This document shows, piece after piece, positions 7,525 to 13,605 of a DNA stretch of 13,605 nt. The notes below the pieces were generated by a model that saw only the letters and a list, made by a program, of their open reading frames with translations, searched no databases and was not told the DNA's origin. This stretch comes from Spirochaetaceae bacterium (GTDB lineage: Bacteria > Spirochaetota > Spirochaetia > Treponematales > Breznakiellaceae): NCBI GenBank assembly GCA_031265015.1, contig JAISDG010000025.1, positions 1-13,605 of the forward strand, given 5' to 3'. Every line of letters begins with the position of its first letter. Position 1 is the stretch's first letter. The position numbers were made by a program, and so were the translations under genes.

Positions 7525-8714
7525 ATTCCGTATATCCCGCCCCTGCCCCGGGCTTGATCCGGGACTTTGGATCCTGTTCCGGCCAGAGCCTCTCCATATA
7601 CGGCGCGGTATCCCTCCCCCATACGCTTCAGGGTAAAGCCCTTTTCCAGGATTTCCCGGCTCCGTTTTCCCATCCTTTCAGGAAGCGTCCTGTCGCCGAG
7701 CATAGCCGCAAGGCGCTCCGCCCCTTCTTCCGCCGAATCGAAGAGCCAGCCGTTTTCCCCGGGGACGACCAAATCCCTGTTGCCGGGCACGTTCCGTAAA
7801 AGAAGGGCGCAGGAAGCGTTCATCGCTTCCAGCACCCCGTAGGGAAGCCCTTCCCAGGCGGAACAGGAAAGATACACCGCCGTCCTGTCCAGCAGTTTTT
7901 CCACCTCGCCGGAACTTTTCCATCCGGTGACGGTCACAACGCTCCGGTCCAGTTCTTTTTCCAAAGGACCCTCCCCTATCCAGTAAAACAGAAAACCCGC
8001 GGCCCCGGCATCCTTTGCGCGGATACGGGCGATGGCGCTGAACAGGGCCGGATCCTTCTGGAACGAGGCAATCCCGGTAAAACTGACCAGGGATCGTTTT
8101 CCCGGCAGGTCCGCCGAGCCGGGGCCCGGGGCCCGCGGAGGCCTCGGCGCCACTCCGTTGGAAACAAACGTGGTATTCCTGCCGAGTTTTTTGTATAGTT
8201 CCCCTTCGGAAGGGCCGCAGCCCACTACCCTGCCCCCCAGCCGGCCTCCGAATCCCTCAAAGAACCGGTACAGCTTTCTTTTTGCCGGACCGATGTCGGT
8301 CCGTAAAAACGCCCCGCAGTGGGGGGTGTATATAACGGAACGGATCCCCAGCAACCGGCAGGCCAGACGGCCGAGAAAGCCCGCCTTGGAGGAATGGAGG
8401 TGTACCACTACGGGATCCGCCCGCTCCCCGTCCGCGGACCGGGTATATCCCCGGGGCGCCAGGCGCTGTAAGATACCCGCCAGTTCCCGAAGGGCCCGGA
8501 AATCCCCTGAAAGGCTTATTTCCCGGCCTGCGGAATGCCATTCCACAAAGGCGACCCCCGGCGGAAAACGTTTTTTAACCGCGGCGGAATCTTCAACCCA
8601 GTTCCGGGCGCCGTGGATTACCATGTGCCGCATATCGGAAAGTTCCGTGATAATGGAAATAACGGCGGTAGTTACCCCGGAAGCAAAGGGTTCCAGCACA
8701 TGAAGAATCGTCAC
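7521..8714 (-). CDS. Glycosyltransferase family 4 (GT-B fold)
   Basis: 397 aa, cytoplasmic; transfers a sugar from a nucleotide-sugar to a glycan precursor (donor unknown). Seen: N-terminal ILHVLEPFASGV (3-14); HLHSSKAGFLGR (105-116), typical of the GT4 acceptor domain; IYTPH (128-132); VSNGV (184-188) opening the second domain; SFTGIASFQKDP (211-222); WIGEGP (245-250); and SAWEGLPYGVLEAMNA (285-300), the E-x7-E donor-site motif. GTG 8714 was chosen because an in-frame stop lies only 9-12 nt further upstream and the ILHV start fits the family. A GTG at 8699 with AAGGTGA 10 nt upstream is the alternative. The last ~18 residues look like read-through of a palindromic repeat (7547-7563). The stop overlaps the start of YidC-sulfatase B (ATGA), so the two form one operon. 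The promoter at 8721-8749 may give a leaderless mRNA. Confidence 0.9.
   Translation of the reverse strand: MTILHVLEPFASGVTTAVISIITELSDMRHMVIHGARNWVEDSAAVKKRFPPGVAFVEWHSAGREISLSGDFRALRELAGILQRLAPRGYTRSADGERADPVVVHLHSSKAGFLGRLACRLLGIRSVIYTPHCGAFLRTDIGPAKRKLYRFFEGFGGRLGGRVVGCGPSEGELYKKLGRNTTFVSNGVAPRPPRAPGPGSADLPGKRSLVSFTGIASFQKDPALFSAIARIRAKDAGAAGFLFYWIGEGPLEKELDRSVVTVTGWKSSGEVEKLLDRTAVYLSCSAWEGLPYGVLEAMNASCALLLRNVPGNRDLVVPGENGWLFDSAEEGAERLAAMLGDRTLPERMGKRSREILEKGFTLKRMGEGYRAVYGEALAGTGSKVPDQARGRGGIYGI
7547..7563. repeat. Palindromic repeat at the 3' end of the GT4 gene
   Basis: CCCGG (7547-7551), a 7-nt loop GCTTGAT, and CCGGG (7559-7563). On the minus strand the core reads CCCGGATCAAGCCCGGG. 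This kind of CCCGG-ATCAAG-CCGGG palindrome is a well-known dispersed short repeat in some other bacterial genomes (alphaproteobacteria in particular). Here it encodes part of the GT4 C-terminal tail (the PDQARGRGG region), beyond the conserved fold. Confidence 0.55.
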
Positions 8715-8715
8715 C

Positions 8716-8743
8716 TTGTTATTTTACCGTTTTCCGGTATACT
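8716..8743 (+). promoter_or_regulatory. Sigma70-like promoter for the CDP-alcohol transferase/WbaP operon
   Basis: TTGTTA (8716-8721), a 16-nt spacer, then TATACT (8738-8743). Seven nucleotides later comes ATG 8751, so transcription probably starts at or one base before the start codon. No Shine-Dalgarno is visible upstream of 8751, consistent with leaderless translation. The -35 box shares base 8721 with the -10 box of the divergent promoter. Confidence 0.55.
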
Positions 8744-8749
8744 TCTCAA
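8721..8749 (-). promoter_or_regulatory. Sigma70-like promoter for the GT4/YidC-sulfatase B operon
   Basis: On the minus strand, TTGAGA (8749-8744) is followed by a 17-nt spacer and TAAAAT (8726-8721). Six nucleotides then separate the -10 box from GTG 8714. The predicted transcription start falls on or next to the start codon, which suggests a leaderless mRNA. The elements interlock with the opposite promoter at 8716-8743. Confidence 0.55.
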
Positions 8750-8750
8750 T

Positions 8751-9434
8751 ATGTACACCATGAGGGACATTATCGCCTCTCTGCCTCCGGAAAAGGCGCG
8801 GCAGGACGGCCTGTGGACCCGTTTTGTGCTCCGGCCCTTGTCCTTTCCTGTTTCCTGGGCCGCCCTGAATATGGGCCTCCGGCCCGCCGGGGTGTCCTAT
8901 CTTTCGGCGCTGGTAAGCATTGCCGGGGGCATACTCTTTGCCTGGCCCCGGTATCCCCTGGCCGGCGCGGGAGTTATCCTCCTGAACGTTTTTTCCGTCC
9001 TGGACTGCGTCGACGGAAACATGGCCAGGGCCAGCGGCAGGGCGGGCCCCTGGGGGGGCTGGGCGGACGCGGTGACGGGGTTTATCGCCTATACCGCGGT
9101 ATTTTTTTCCTCCGGGATCTACCTTTTCTGGAAAACCCTCTGGTGGCCCGTCCTTGTGGTAACGGGCCTGACATCCTCCGCCAATTTACTCACCAGAACG
9201 GCCTATCAGATATACAAGAACATCGTTGGGGAAAGCGCCCACGGTTCGGTATCCTTTGAGCGGCTGCTGGCCGAAAACGCGGGCATCACCGGCTTCCTCA
9301 TGCCCCTTCTCCTCGTCTTTCATTTTTGCGGTTTTATGCCCGGCATCTGGTTTATTATATGGTTTAACGCGGTATTTTACGGGGGAGGCTGCGTCTTTAC
9401 GATAATCAAGCTGGCAGGGAAGGCCGCGCGGTGA
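8751..9434 (+). CDS. CDP-alcohol phosphatidyltransferase-like membrane protein, last motif Asp missing
   Basis: 227 aa from ATG 8751 (ATG 8760 is an alternative). Family members join an alcohol or sugar-alcohol phosphate acceptor to a CDP-linked donor in the inner membrane. Seen: several hydrophobic segments (about 47-66, 68-84, 110-127, 131-145, 178-195, 198-220) and the signature D85-C-V-D88-G89-N-M-A92-R93 ... G102-G-W-A-D106-A-V-T-G110. In the canonical motif (DxxDGxxAR x8 GxxxDxxxD) the last residue is Asp, thought to be the catalytic base; here it is Gly110 (codon ggg at 9078-9080). The frame is open back to 8535, but that extension is antisense to the GT4 gene and has no family counterpart, so the start was placed just after the promoter. 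Its stop overlaps the next gene by 4 nt (GTGA). It may use an unusual substrate or be catalytically changed; I cannot name the substrate. Confidence 0.8.
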   Translation: MYTMRDIIASLPPEKARQDGLWTRFVLRPLSFPVSWAALNMGLRPAGVSYLSALVSIAGGILFAWPRYPLAGAGVILLNVFSVLDCVDGNMARASGRAGPWGGWADAVTGFIAYTAVFFSSGIYLFWKTLWWPVLVVTGLTSSANLLTRTAYQIYKNIVGESAHGSVSFERLLAENAGITGFLMPLLLVFHFCGFMPGIWFIIWFNAVFYGGGCVFTIIKLAGKAAR

Positions 9435-10873
9435 TTTTTGAGGAATACAGGGACTGGTACCGCAAACGGTACCGCAGGACCAGTTCGGCCCTTACTACCT
9501 GTTTTCTTGTGGCGGCAGATCTTACCACGGTGATGCTCTGCTTCGGCGTTGGTTTTTTTCTGGTCAACCTTTACGACAGCCAGCTTATCACCTTCAGGGG
9601 ATTTATTCATTACTGGCCGTATCTTCCCATCTTTGTCATTGCATTTGCCGTAGAGGATCTGTATCCGGGAGCGTCCCTGGCCCCCGCGGAAGAACTGCGG
9701 CGTTTTGCCGGCTGTTCCTTCATCGGGCACATCTTTATCATACTTTCCCGGTTTGTGTACTATCTGCGGTTCGATTCCATTTCCCTGGCTTTTATTATCA
9801 GTTACCTGATCTCCACCGTCTGCCTTTTGATGGGACGGTCGCTGATGAGGAGTTTTCTGAGCGTCACAAAGCTGGGAGGCATTCCGGCGGTTATCTACGG
9901 AGCGGGATACACCGGACGGGCCGTGGTAGACAGGCTCCTCACCAACAAGCACACCTGTTATGTGCCGGTACTGATCCTGGACGACGATCCCCAAACGGGG
10001 AACGAGTACCGGGAGGTTCCCATCCTCCACGATACGGGGCTGGGACCCGAGCTTGTGAAACGCTTTAACATCAAAATGGCCATTGTCGCCATGCCTTCAA
10101 TTTCCCAGCTGCTGCTCAAAAAACTTATCAACAATTCCGTGTCCGCTTTCCGGTATAACGTGCTGATTCCCGATATTTTTTCGGTTACCAATATATGGAT
10201 GAGCGTCAGGGATTTTGGCGGAATCCTTGGCTTTGCCACCACCCGCCGGCTTACCATGTCCTGGAACCGGTGGATCAAGCGCTTTATGGACGTCAGTATT
10301 ATTATCGCCGGCGCCCTGCTTATCTCTCCCCTGCTGCTGGGGATTGCGGCGCTGGTTAAGGCAAGTTCTCCCGGTCCGGTACTGTACAGCCAGGAACGGA
10401 TCGGCCGGAACGGGAAACGTTTCCGGGCCTACAAGTTTCGTTCCATGGTCAGCGGCGCCGAAGGAAAACTGAAAGAACTGCTTGCGTCGGATGCCGAAGC
10501 CAGGAAAGAATGGGAGGCCGCCCATAAACTCAAGAACGATCCCCGGATCACCGCCATCGGAAAATTCTTGAGGAAAACCAGCCTGGACGAGATTCCCCAG
10601 TTTATCAATATTCTCAAGGGAGAGATGAGCCTTATCGGCCCCCGGCCCATTGTGGAGGGTGAGATAAAAAGATACGGAGCGAATTTTCAGCGGATTTTTT
10701 CCGTCAGGCCGGGATTGACCGGCCTCTGGCAGGTTTCGGGAAGGTCCGATACCGATTACTCGGATAGGATTTCTTTTGACACCTATTACCTGCAAAGCTG
10801 GTCGGTATGGCTGGACCTGTGGATCATCTATAAGACCATCGGAGTTGTTGTCAGGGGCCGAGGAGCATATTGA
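9431..10873 (+). CDS. wbaP: Undecaprenyl-phosphate sugar phosphotransferase (WbaP-type)
   Basis: 480 aa. It starts glycan synthesis by moving hexose-1-phosphate from UDP-sugar onto undecaprenyl phosphate at the cytoplasmic face. Seen: four N-terminal TM segments (about 21-47, 62-76, 94-111, 116-134); a Rossmann-like middle domain with YGAGYTG (156-162) and LDDDP (183-187); a re-entrant hydrophobic helix (286-308); SPGPVLYSQERIGRNGK (313-329), YKFRSM (334-339), SLDEIPQ (384-390, with catalytic pair D386/E387), GEMSLIGPRP (397-406) and RPGLTGLWQVSGRSD (426-440). Length and domain order match WbaP/RfbP-type enzymes. Start GTG 9431 overlaps the previous stop and is preceded by AGGGAAGG (9416-9423) at a spacing of 7 nt. 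Galactose versus glucose (or another hexose) cannot be decided from sequence alone. Confidence 0.92.
   Translation: MIFEEYRDWYRKRYRRTSSALTTCFLVAADLTTVMLCFGVGFFLVNLYDSQLITFRGFIHYWPYLPIFVIAFAVEDLYPGASLAPAEELRRFAGCSFIGHIFIILSRFVYYLRFDSISLAFIISYLISTVCLLMGRSLMRSFLSVTKLGGIPAVIYGAGYTGRAVVDRLLTNKHTCYVPVLILDDDPQTGNEYREVPILHDTGLGPELVKRFNIKMAIVAMPSISQLLLKKLINNSVSAFRYNVLIPDIFSVTNIWMSVRDFGGILGFATTRRLTMSWNRWIKRFMDVSIIIAGALLISPLLLGIAALVKASSPGPVLYSQERIGRNGKRFRAYKFRSMVSGAEGKLKELLASDAEARKEWEAAHKLKNDPRITAIGKFLRKTSLDEIPQFINILKGEMSLIGPRPIVEGEIKRYGANFQRIFSVRPGLTGLWQVSGRSDTDYSDRISFDTYYLQSWSVWLDLWIIYKTIGVVVRGRGAY
10861..10865 (+). promoter_or_regulatory. Shine-Dalgarno that sets the start of the secreted protein
   Basis: AGGAG is 7 nt before ATG 10873 but only 4 nt before the in-frame TTG 10870. 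This favours ATG 10873, which overlaps the WbaP stop by one base (TGATG). Confidence 0.65.
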
Positions 10874-11643
10874 TGATAAAGAAATTTGTGTATACGGCGT
10901 TTCTTGTCTTTACGGCCGCTTCCCTTCCCGCCCAGGGGCGGCCGTTCGATCAGGTCTTCCCCGGTATTTCAGCGGGGCAAAGGGCCGAAGCCTTTTCTTC
11001 CGGCGGCTATCTGTACTCGGGAACCGCCGCGAAAAGCCTGACCATCGTTCCCCGGACCGGCGGAAACATCACGGTCAACAAGAGATCCCTGGGGGAAAAT
11101 CCGGGATTTTTTGTGGAAGCCCTGCGGGTGATTCCCCGAAAAAACATAACCCTGTTAAGCATTTACAATTCCCTGGAACGGATAGGGGATCTAAAAAAAC
11201 ACCTCTACCATTCGGCTACCAAAGATCGCTACGTTCCCCTTTTCGAAGGCTCTGTCCGGATTGAAGGCCCCCGCAAAATACGGACATTACTGCCGGATCC
11301 CCCCACCGCTTCGATCCTTCCGTCCATGGAAACCATATATGTACGCCTTACCGACGCCAATTTTGGCAACTGTTACTATGAAATTTCCTTCACCACCAAT
11401 CTGCGGGGCATCCTCTACCGGATCCAGAATTTCAGGACCGTTACCTTCGGGCCTATCCCGGTTATGCGGGAGCGGACCTTTACCGCCCTGCTGTACATCG
11501 AACCGGTTGAAGAAGGACTGGCGGTATACTGCCTGGCCGGCGCGGAGGTGTCCAATTTTATCGCAAAACATGTAGACATACCTTCGGCCTTAAACAAGCG
11601 GATGGATGTTATTATTGCCTGGATGCTCGCCGGAATACGATGA
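10873..11643 (+). CDS. Secreted/periplasmic protein of unknown function
   Basis: 256 aa from ATG 10873. I do not recognise the family. Residues 1-21 look like a signal peptide: MIKK, a hydrophobic core (FVYTAFLVFTAASL), then PAQG; cleavage after the Ala of LPA is plausible. There is no lipobox cysteine, so it is not an obvious lipoprotein. The rest is soluble and mixed alpha/beta, with beta-like stretches such as YYEISFTTNLRGILYRIQNF and FTALLYIEPVEEGLAVYCLA and no further TM segment. The gene is locked between WbaP (1-nt overlap) and a glycosyltransferase (4-nt ATGA overlap). A periplasmic or outer-membrane-associated role in handling the polymer (acceptor binding, export, length control) is a reasonable inference. 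Base composition matches its neighbours. Confidence 0.75.
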   Translation: MIKKFVYTAFLVFTAASLPAQGRPFDQVFPGISAGQRAEAFSSGGYLYSGTAAKSLTIVPRTGGNITVNKRSLGENPGFFVEALRVIPRKNITLLSIYNSLERIGDLKKHLYHSATKDRYVPLFEGSVRIEGPRKIRTLLPDPPTASILPSMETIYVRLTDANFGNCYYEISFTTNLRGILYRIQNFRTVTFGPIPVMRERTFTALLYIEPVEEGLAVYCLAGAEVSNFIAKHVDIPSALNKRMDVIIAWMLAGIR

Positions 11644-12758
11644 TCACGGTTTTAGCCTGTTACGAGCGGATATCTCTCTATCACACCATGGTTCCTTTTT
11701 TTCTGAAAGAAAGATCCTGCCGGAAAAGACAGGCCGGAAAAATTTTCCACTTTACCCGGCGGGCGGACTGGTGTCTGCGGTACGACGGAAATTCCGTTCT
11801 TTTTATGGAGCGGTGTTTTCAGCACCGGGAACCCAGAGACCTGGCGCCGGATGAACTGGAAACAATGAAGCGCCTTCGGGACAAATACAAAACTATCGTC
11901 TTTTTCTGTGGCCAGGGCGAAGCGGGAACCAACCGGCTTGATCTGCTTCCCTTTGTGGACCAGCTCTTTTATAAATCGGTTTTTACCGACCGGAGCAATT
12001 ATTTAAAGGACCTCTACGGGAAAAATCTTTTTGCCGACTACTATCACCGCCGTTACGGCGTGACCGATGATCCCGAATATTCAGGCGGGCAGCTTCTTTC
12101 CGCGGCGGAAACCCGGCGGCCGGAACTGTCCTGGAACATAGGCCTGGGAACCTATCCCCGGTTCCACTGGCCCCAGCGGCTGGGTACCGCCCTGGCCCGG
12201 TCCGGCATGGCCGGCTTGGGCCGGCGCATAGGAGGGAAGCCCGCCGCGGCGGGGCTTCCCCGGCCTTCGGATTTTTCCGGCAGCCGGCGGAGTATTGCCG
12301 TCCACGCCCGGATCGATCCGGTAAGCTGCCTCTCTATCGCGTACCAGCGCAGGCTGTTTCTGGACCTTATCGCCGGTTTCCGCCGGAAAGATCTCTTTCT
12401 TACCGGCATGGTTCCCCAAAAGCAGTACTACCGGGAACTGGCCGATTCAAAGATCGTCCTGTCCCCCTTCGGCTGGGGAGAGGTGTGCTTCCGGGATTTT
12501 GAGGCAATCCTTTCCGGCGCGCTGCTCCTTAAACCGGATATGGGCCACGTTACAACCTGGCCCGATGTGTATATCCCCTATGAAACCTATGTCCCCCTGG
12601 CCTGGGACGGAAGCGATCTGCTGCCCCAGGCGCAGCGGTACCTGGAAGACGAAGGGAAACGGCGCCGGATTGCCTCCAATGCTTTTGAGGTTTACCAAAA
12701 AGCATTGGCGGAATTACCGGACCGCTTTGACGCGCTGCTGGGAGAATTTTTTCCGTGA
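11640..12758 (+). CDS. Exostosin-like / GT-B glycosyltransferase
   Basis: 372 aa, no TM segment, probably cytoplasmic. The C-terminal half carries the recognisable part: YYRELADSKIVLSPFGWGEV (263-282), then CFRDFEAILSGALLLKPD (283-300) and the VTTWPDVY region (304-311). That is the acceptor/donor-site pattern 'l..sk..l.p.G.ge...r..Ea...G.vpv' of exostosin-like (GT47-like) glycosyltransferases in bacterial surface-polysaccharide loci. The N-terminal half (1-200) is less conserved. The centre (about 190-218) is a Gly/Ala/Pro/Arg-rich linker whose DNA forms a strong 27-nt hairpin (12234-12260). ATG 11640 overlaps the stop of the secreted-protein gene; its own stop overlaps the next start (GTGA), so translation is probably coupled on both sides. 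The sugar donor is unknown. Confidence 0.75.
   Translation: MITVLACYERISLYHTMVPFFLKERSCRKRQAGKIFHFTRRADWCLRYDGNSVLFMERCFQHREPRDLAPDELETMKRLRDKYKTIVFFCGQGEAGTNRLDLLPFVDQLFYKSVFTDRSNYLKDLYGKNLFADYYHRRYGVTDDPEYSGGQLLSAAETRRPELSWNIGLGTYPRFHWPQRLGTALARSGMAGLGRRIGGKPAAAGLPRPSDFSGSRRSIAVHARIDPVSCLSIAYQRRLFLDLIAGFRRKDLFLTGMVPQKQYYRELADSKIVLSPFGWGEVCFRDFEAILSGALLLKPDMGHVTTWPDVYIPYETYVPLAWDGSDLLPQAQRYLEDEGKRRRIASNAFEVYQKALAELPDRFDALLGEFFP
12234..12260. repeat. Strong inverted repeat inside the exostosin-like gene
   Basis: GGGAAGCCC (12234-12242) and GGGCTTCCC (12252-12260) are a perfect 9-bp inverted pair around a GC-rich centre that can pair further. It encodes the KPAAAGLP part of a low-complexity linker. 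No T-run follows, so it is not an intrinsic terminator. Confidence 0.6.
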
Positions 12759-13605
12759 GGCTGCCGCTGTACATCGATCCCGGTACGGGCAGCATGCTTT
12801 TTTCCATTCTTATCGGAGCCTCGGCAACCCTGTACTTTCTTGCCCGAACTTTTTTCATCAAAATCAAGGTACTCCTCTCCGGAACGGCGGCGGGAATGGG
12901 AAAACATTTTCTTCCCTATGTCATTTACAGCGAAGGAAAACAGTACTGGAACGTTTTTAAAAACGCCGTTGATGAATTTGAAAAGCGGGAAATTCCCCTT
13001 ACCTTTATGACCTCTTCGCCGGATGATCCGGTCTTTACCGGCCAGTACAGGTTTGTCCGGGCCGAATATATCGGAGAAGGCAACAAAGCCTTTGCCCGGC
13101 TTAATTTTTTGCATACCGGAATCCTGCTTATGACAACTCCGGGTCTTGACGTCTACCAGCTGAAACGGCGCAAAACGGTGGGCCACTATTCCCACGTACT
13201 CCATATGACCGGCGATCCCGCCGGATACCGCCTTTTTGGCCTTGATTACTTTGATTCCGTCCTCTTAAGCGGTTCCTACCAGGAGAAGGACATACGCTTT
13301 CTTGAAAAGCTCAGGAACCTTAAGCCCAAGGAACTGGTGGTGGTAGGATCCGGCTATCTGGACGTCTACGCCGAAAAGATACGGGAGATAAGGGGCCGGA
13401 AGAAATCCCCGGAACAGCTTACCGTCCTGGTATCGCCGTCCTGGGGGGCCCCTGGAATTTTAAACCGCTACGGCGAAAGGCTCCTGGACCCCCTGACTGC
13501 CGCGGGATACCGCGTCATTGTCCGGCCCCATCCGCAGTCGAAAAAAAGCGAAGGGGCCCTGCTCGAAAAACTGGAGCACCGTTATGCCAATGCGCGGAAT
13601 CTTGA
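12755..13605 (+). CDS. CDP-glycerol glycerophosphotransferase family protein (GPT-B), 3' end beyond window
   Basis: The frame is open from GTG 12755 to the right edge (283 complete codons), so the gene is 3'-truncated by the window. It is a close paralogue of the 180-1406 protein, about 60% identical by eye over residues 55-175. Seen: YIDPGTGS (6-13), a hydrophobic segment (14-36), YIGEGNKAFARLNFL (105-119), TTPGLDVYQLKRR (127-139), HYSHVLH (144-150), VSPSWG (226-231) and RPHPQS (257-262). The SDFSGxxFDY-type motif should lie just outside the window. GGGAGA (12740-12745) lies 9 nt before the GTG, which overlaps the preceding stop (GTGA). The likely role is transfer of a polyol phosphate from a CDP-polyol to the glycan built by this operon. 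The donor may be made by the tagD-like enzyme at 1408 or by one encoded downstream. Confidence 0.88.
   Translation, partial: MRLPLYIDPGTGSMLFSILIGASATLYFLARTFFIKIKVLLSGTAAGMGKHFLPYVIYSEGKQYWNVFKNAVDEFEKREIPLTFMTSSPDDPVFTGQYRFVRAEYIGEGNKAFARLNFLHTGILLMTTPGLDVYQLKRRKTVGHYSHVLHMTGDPAGYRLFGLDYFDSVLLSGSYQEKDIRFLEKLRNLKPKELVVVGSGYLDVYAEKIREIRGRKKSPEQLTVLVSPSWGAPGILNRYGERLLDPLTAAGYRVIVRPHPQSKKSEGALLEKLEHRYANARNL

Noticed and set aside
8032..8703. 223-codon plus-strand open frame
   Set aside because: Antisense to the well-supported GT4 gene, with Pro/Arg/Ser-rich composition and no domain; a high-GC shadow frame.
8535..8750. Upstream extension of the CDP-alcohol transferase frame
   Set aside because: It lies antisense in the GT4 5' end, has no family counterpart and would start upstream of the promoter at 8716-8743.
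9377..10030. 217-codon minus-strand open frame
   Set aside because: Antisense to wbaP, hydrophilic and motif-free; wbaP is unambiguous.
10097..10795. 232-codon minus-strand open frame
   Set aside because: Antisense to the catalytic domain of wbaP; no motif, only a shadow.

Overview
The window is one contiguous cell-surface polysaccharide / polyol-phosphate locus with almost no non-coding DNA. It has no phage, IS transposase, tRNA, rRNA or CRISPR array. The organism is a bacterium, probably a spirochaete of the Treponema type. This rests on the overall look of the proteins and on the mix of an Und-P sugar transferase with teichoic-acid-like enzymes, not on any rRNA or marker, so confidence in it is only moderate.

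Layout. (1) Positions 1-165 are the 3' end of a GT4-like glycosyltransferase. (2) 180-1920 hold a membrane-anchored CDP-glycerol glycerophosphotransferase (GPT-A) and a TagD-like cytidylyltransferase. (3) 1894-2001 is a cluster of palindromic repeats that supplies the C-terminal tail of the TagD-like protein. (4) 2027-4714 is a very large membrane protein with an N-terminal YidC/Oxa1-like insertase domain, a polytopic middle and a C-terminal extracytoplasmic sulfatase/LTA-synthase-type domain. (5) 7524-4711 (minus strand) is a full-length paralogue with the same architecture; the two genes collide tail to tail with stop codons overlapping by 4 nt. Upstream of it and translationally coupled is a GT4 glycosyltransferase (8714-7521). 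(6) A compact divergent control region at 8714-8751 carries two face-to-face sigma70-like promoters and appears to make both first genes leaderless. (7) From 8751 to the right edge runs a chain of five overlapping plus-strand genes: CDP-alcohol phosphatidyltransferase-like, WbaP-type Und-P sugar phosphotransferase, a secreted protein of unknown function, an exostosin-like glycosyltransferase, and a second glycerophosphotransferase (GPT-B, cut by the window edge).

How it may work together (inference). WbaP would start a lipid-linked glycan that the glycosyltransferases extend. The TagD-like enzyme would make a CDP-polyol, and GPT-A/GPT-B would transfer polyol phosphate from it on the cytoplasmic side. 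The YidC-sulfatase fusions would act on a phosphate- or polyol-bearing lipid/glycan on the outer face of the inner membrane. Both fusions keep the metal/nucleophile residues of the phosphotransferase half but lack the conserved groove arginine of true YidC insertases. The YidC fold has therefore probably been reused as a membrane module dedicated to envelope polymer assembly. This duplicated fusion is the most novel item here.

Base composition changes at about 4711. The left block (180-4714, especially the TagD-like gene) is visibly AT-richer, with sampled lines near 38-45% GC. The right block is GC-rich, with sampled lines of roughly 57-85%. This suggests that the two paralogous half-sets have different histories.
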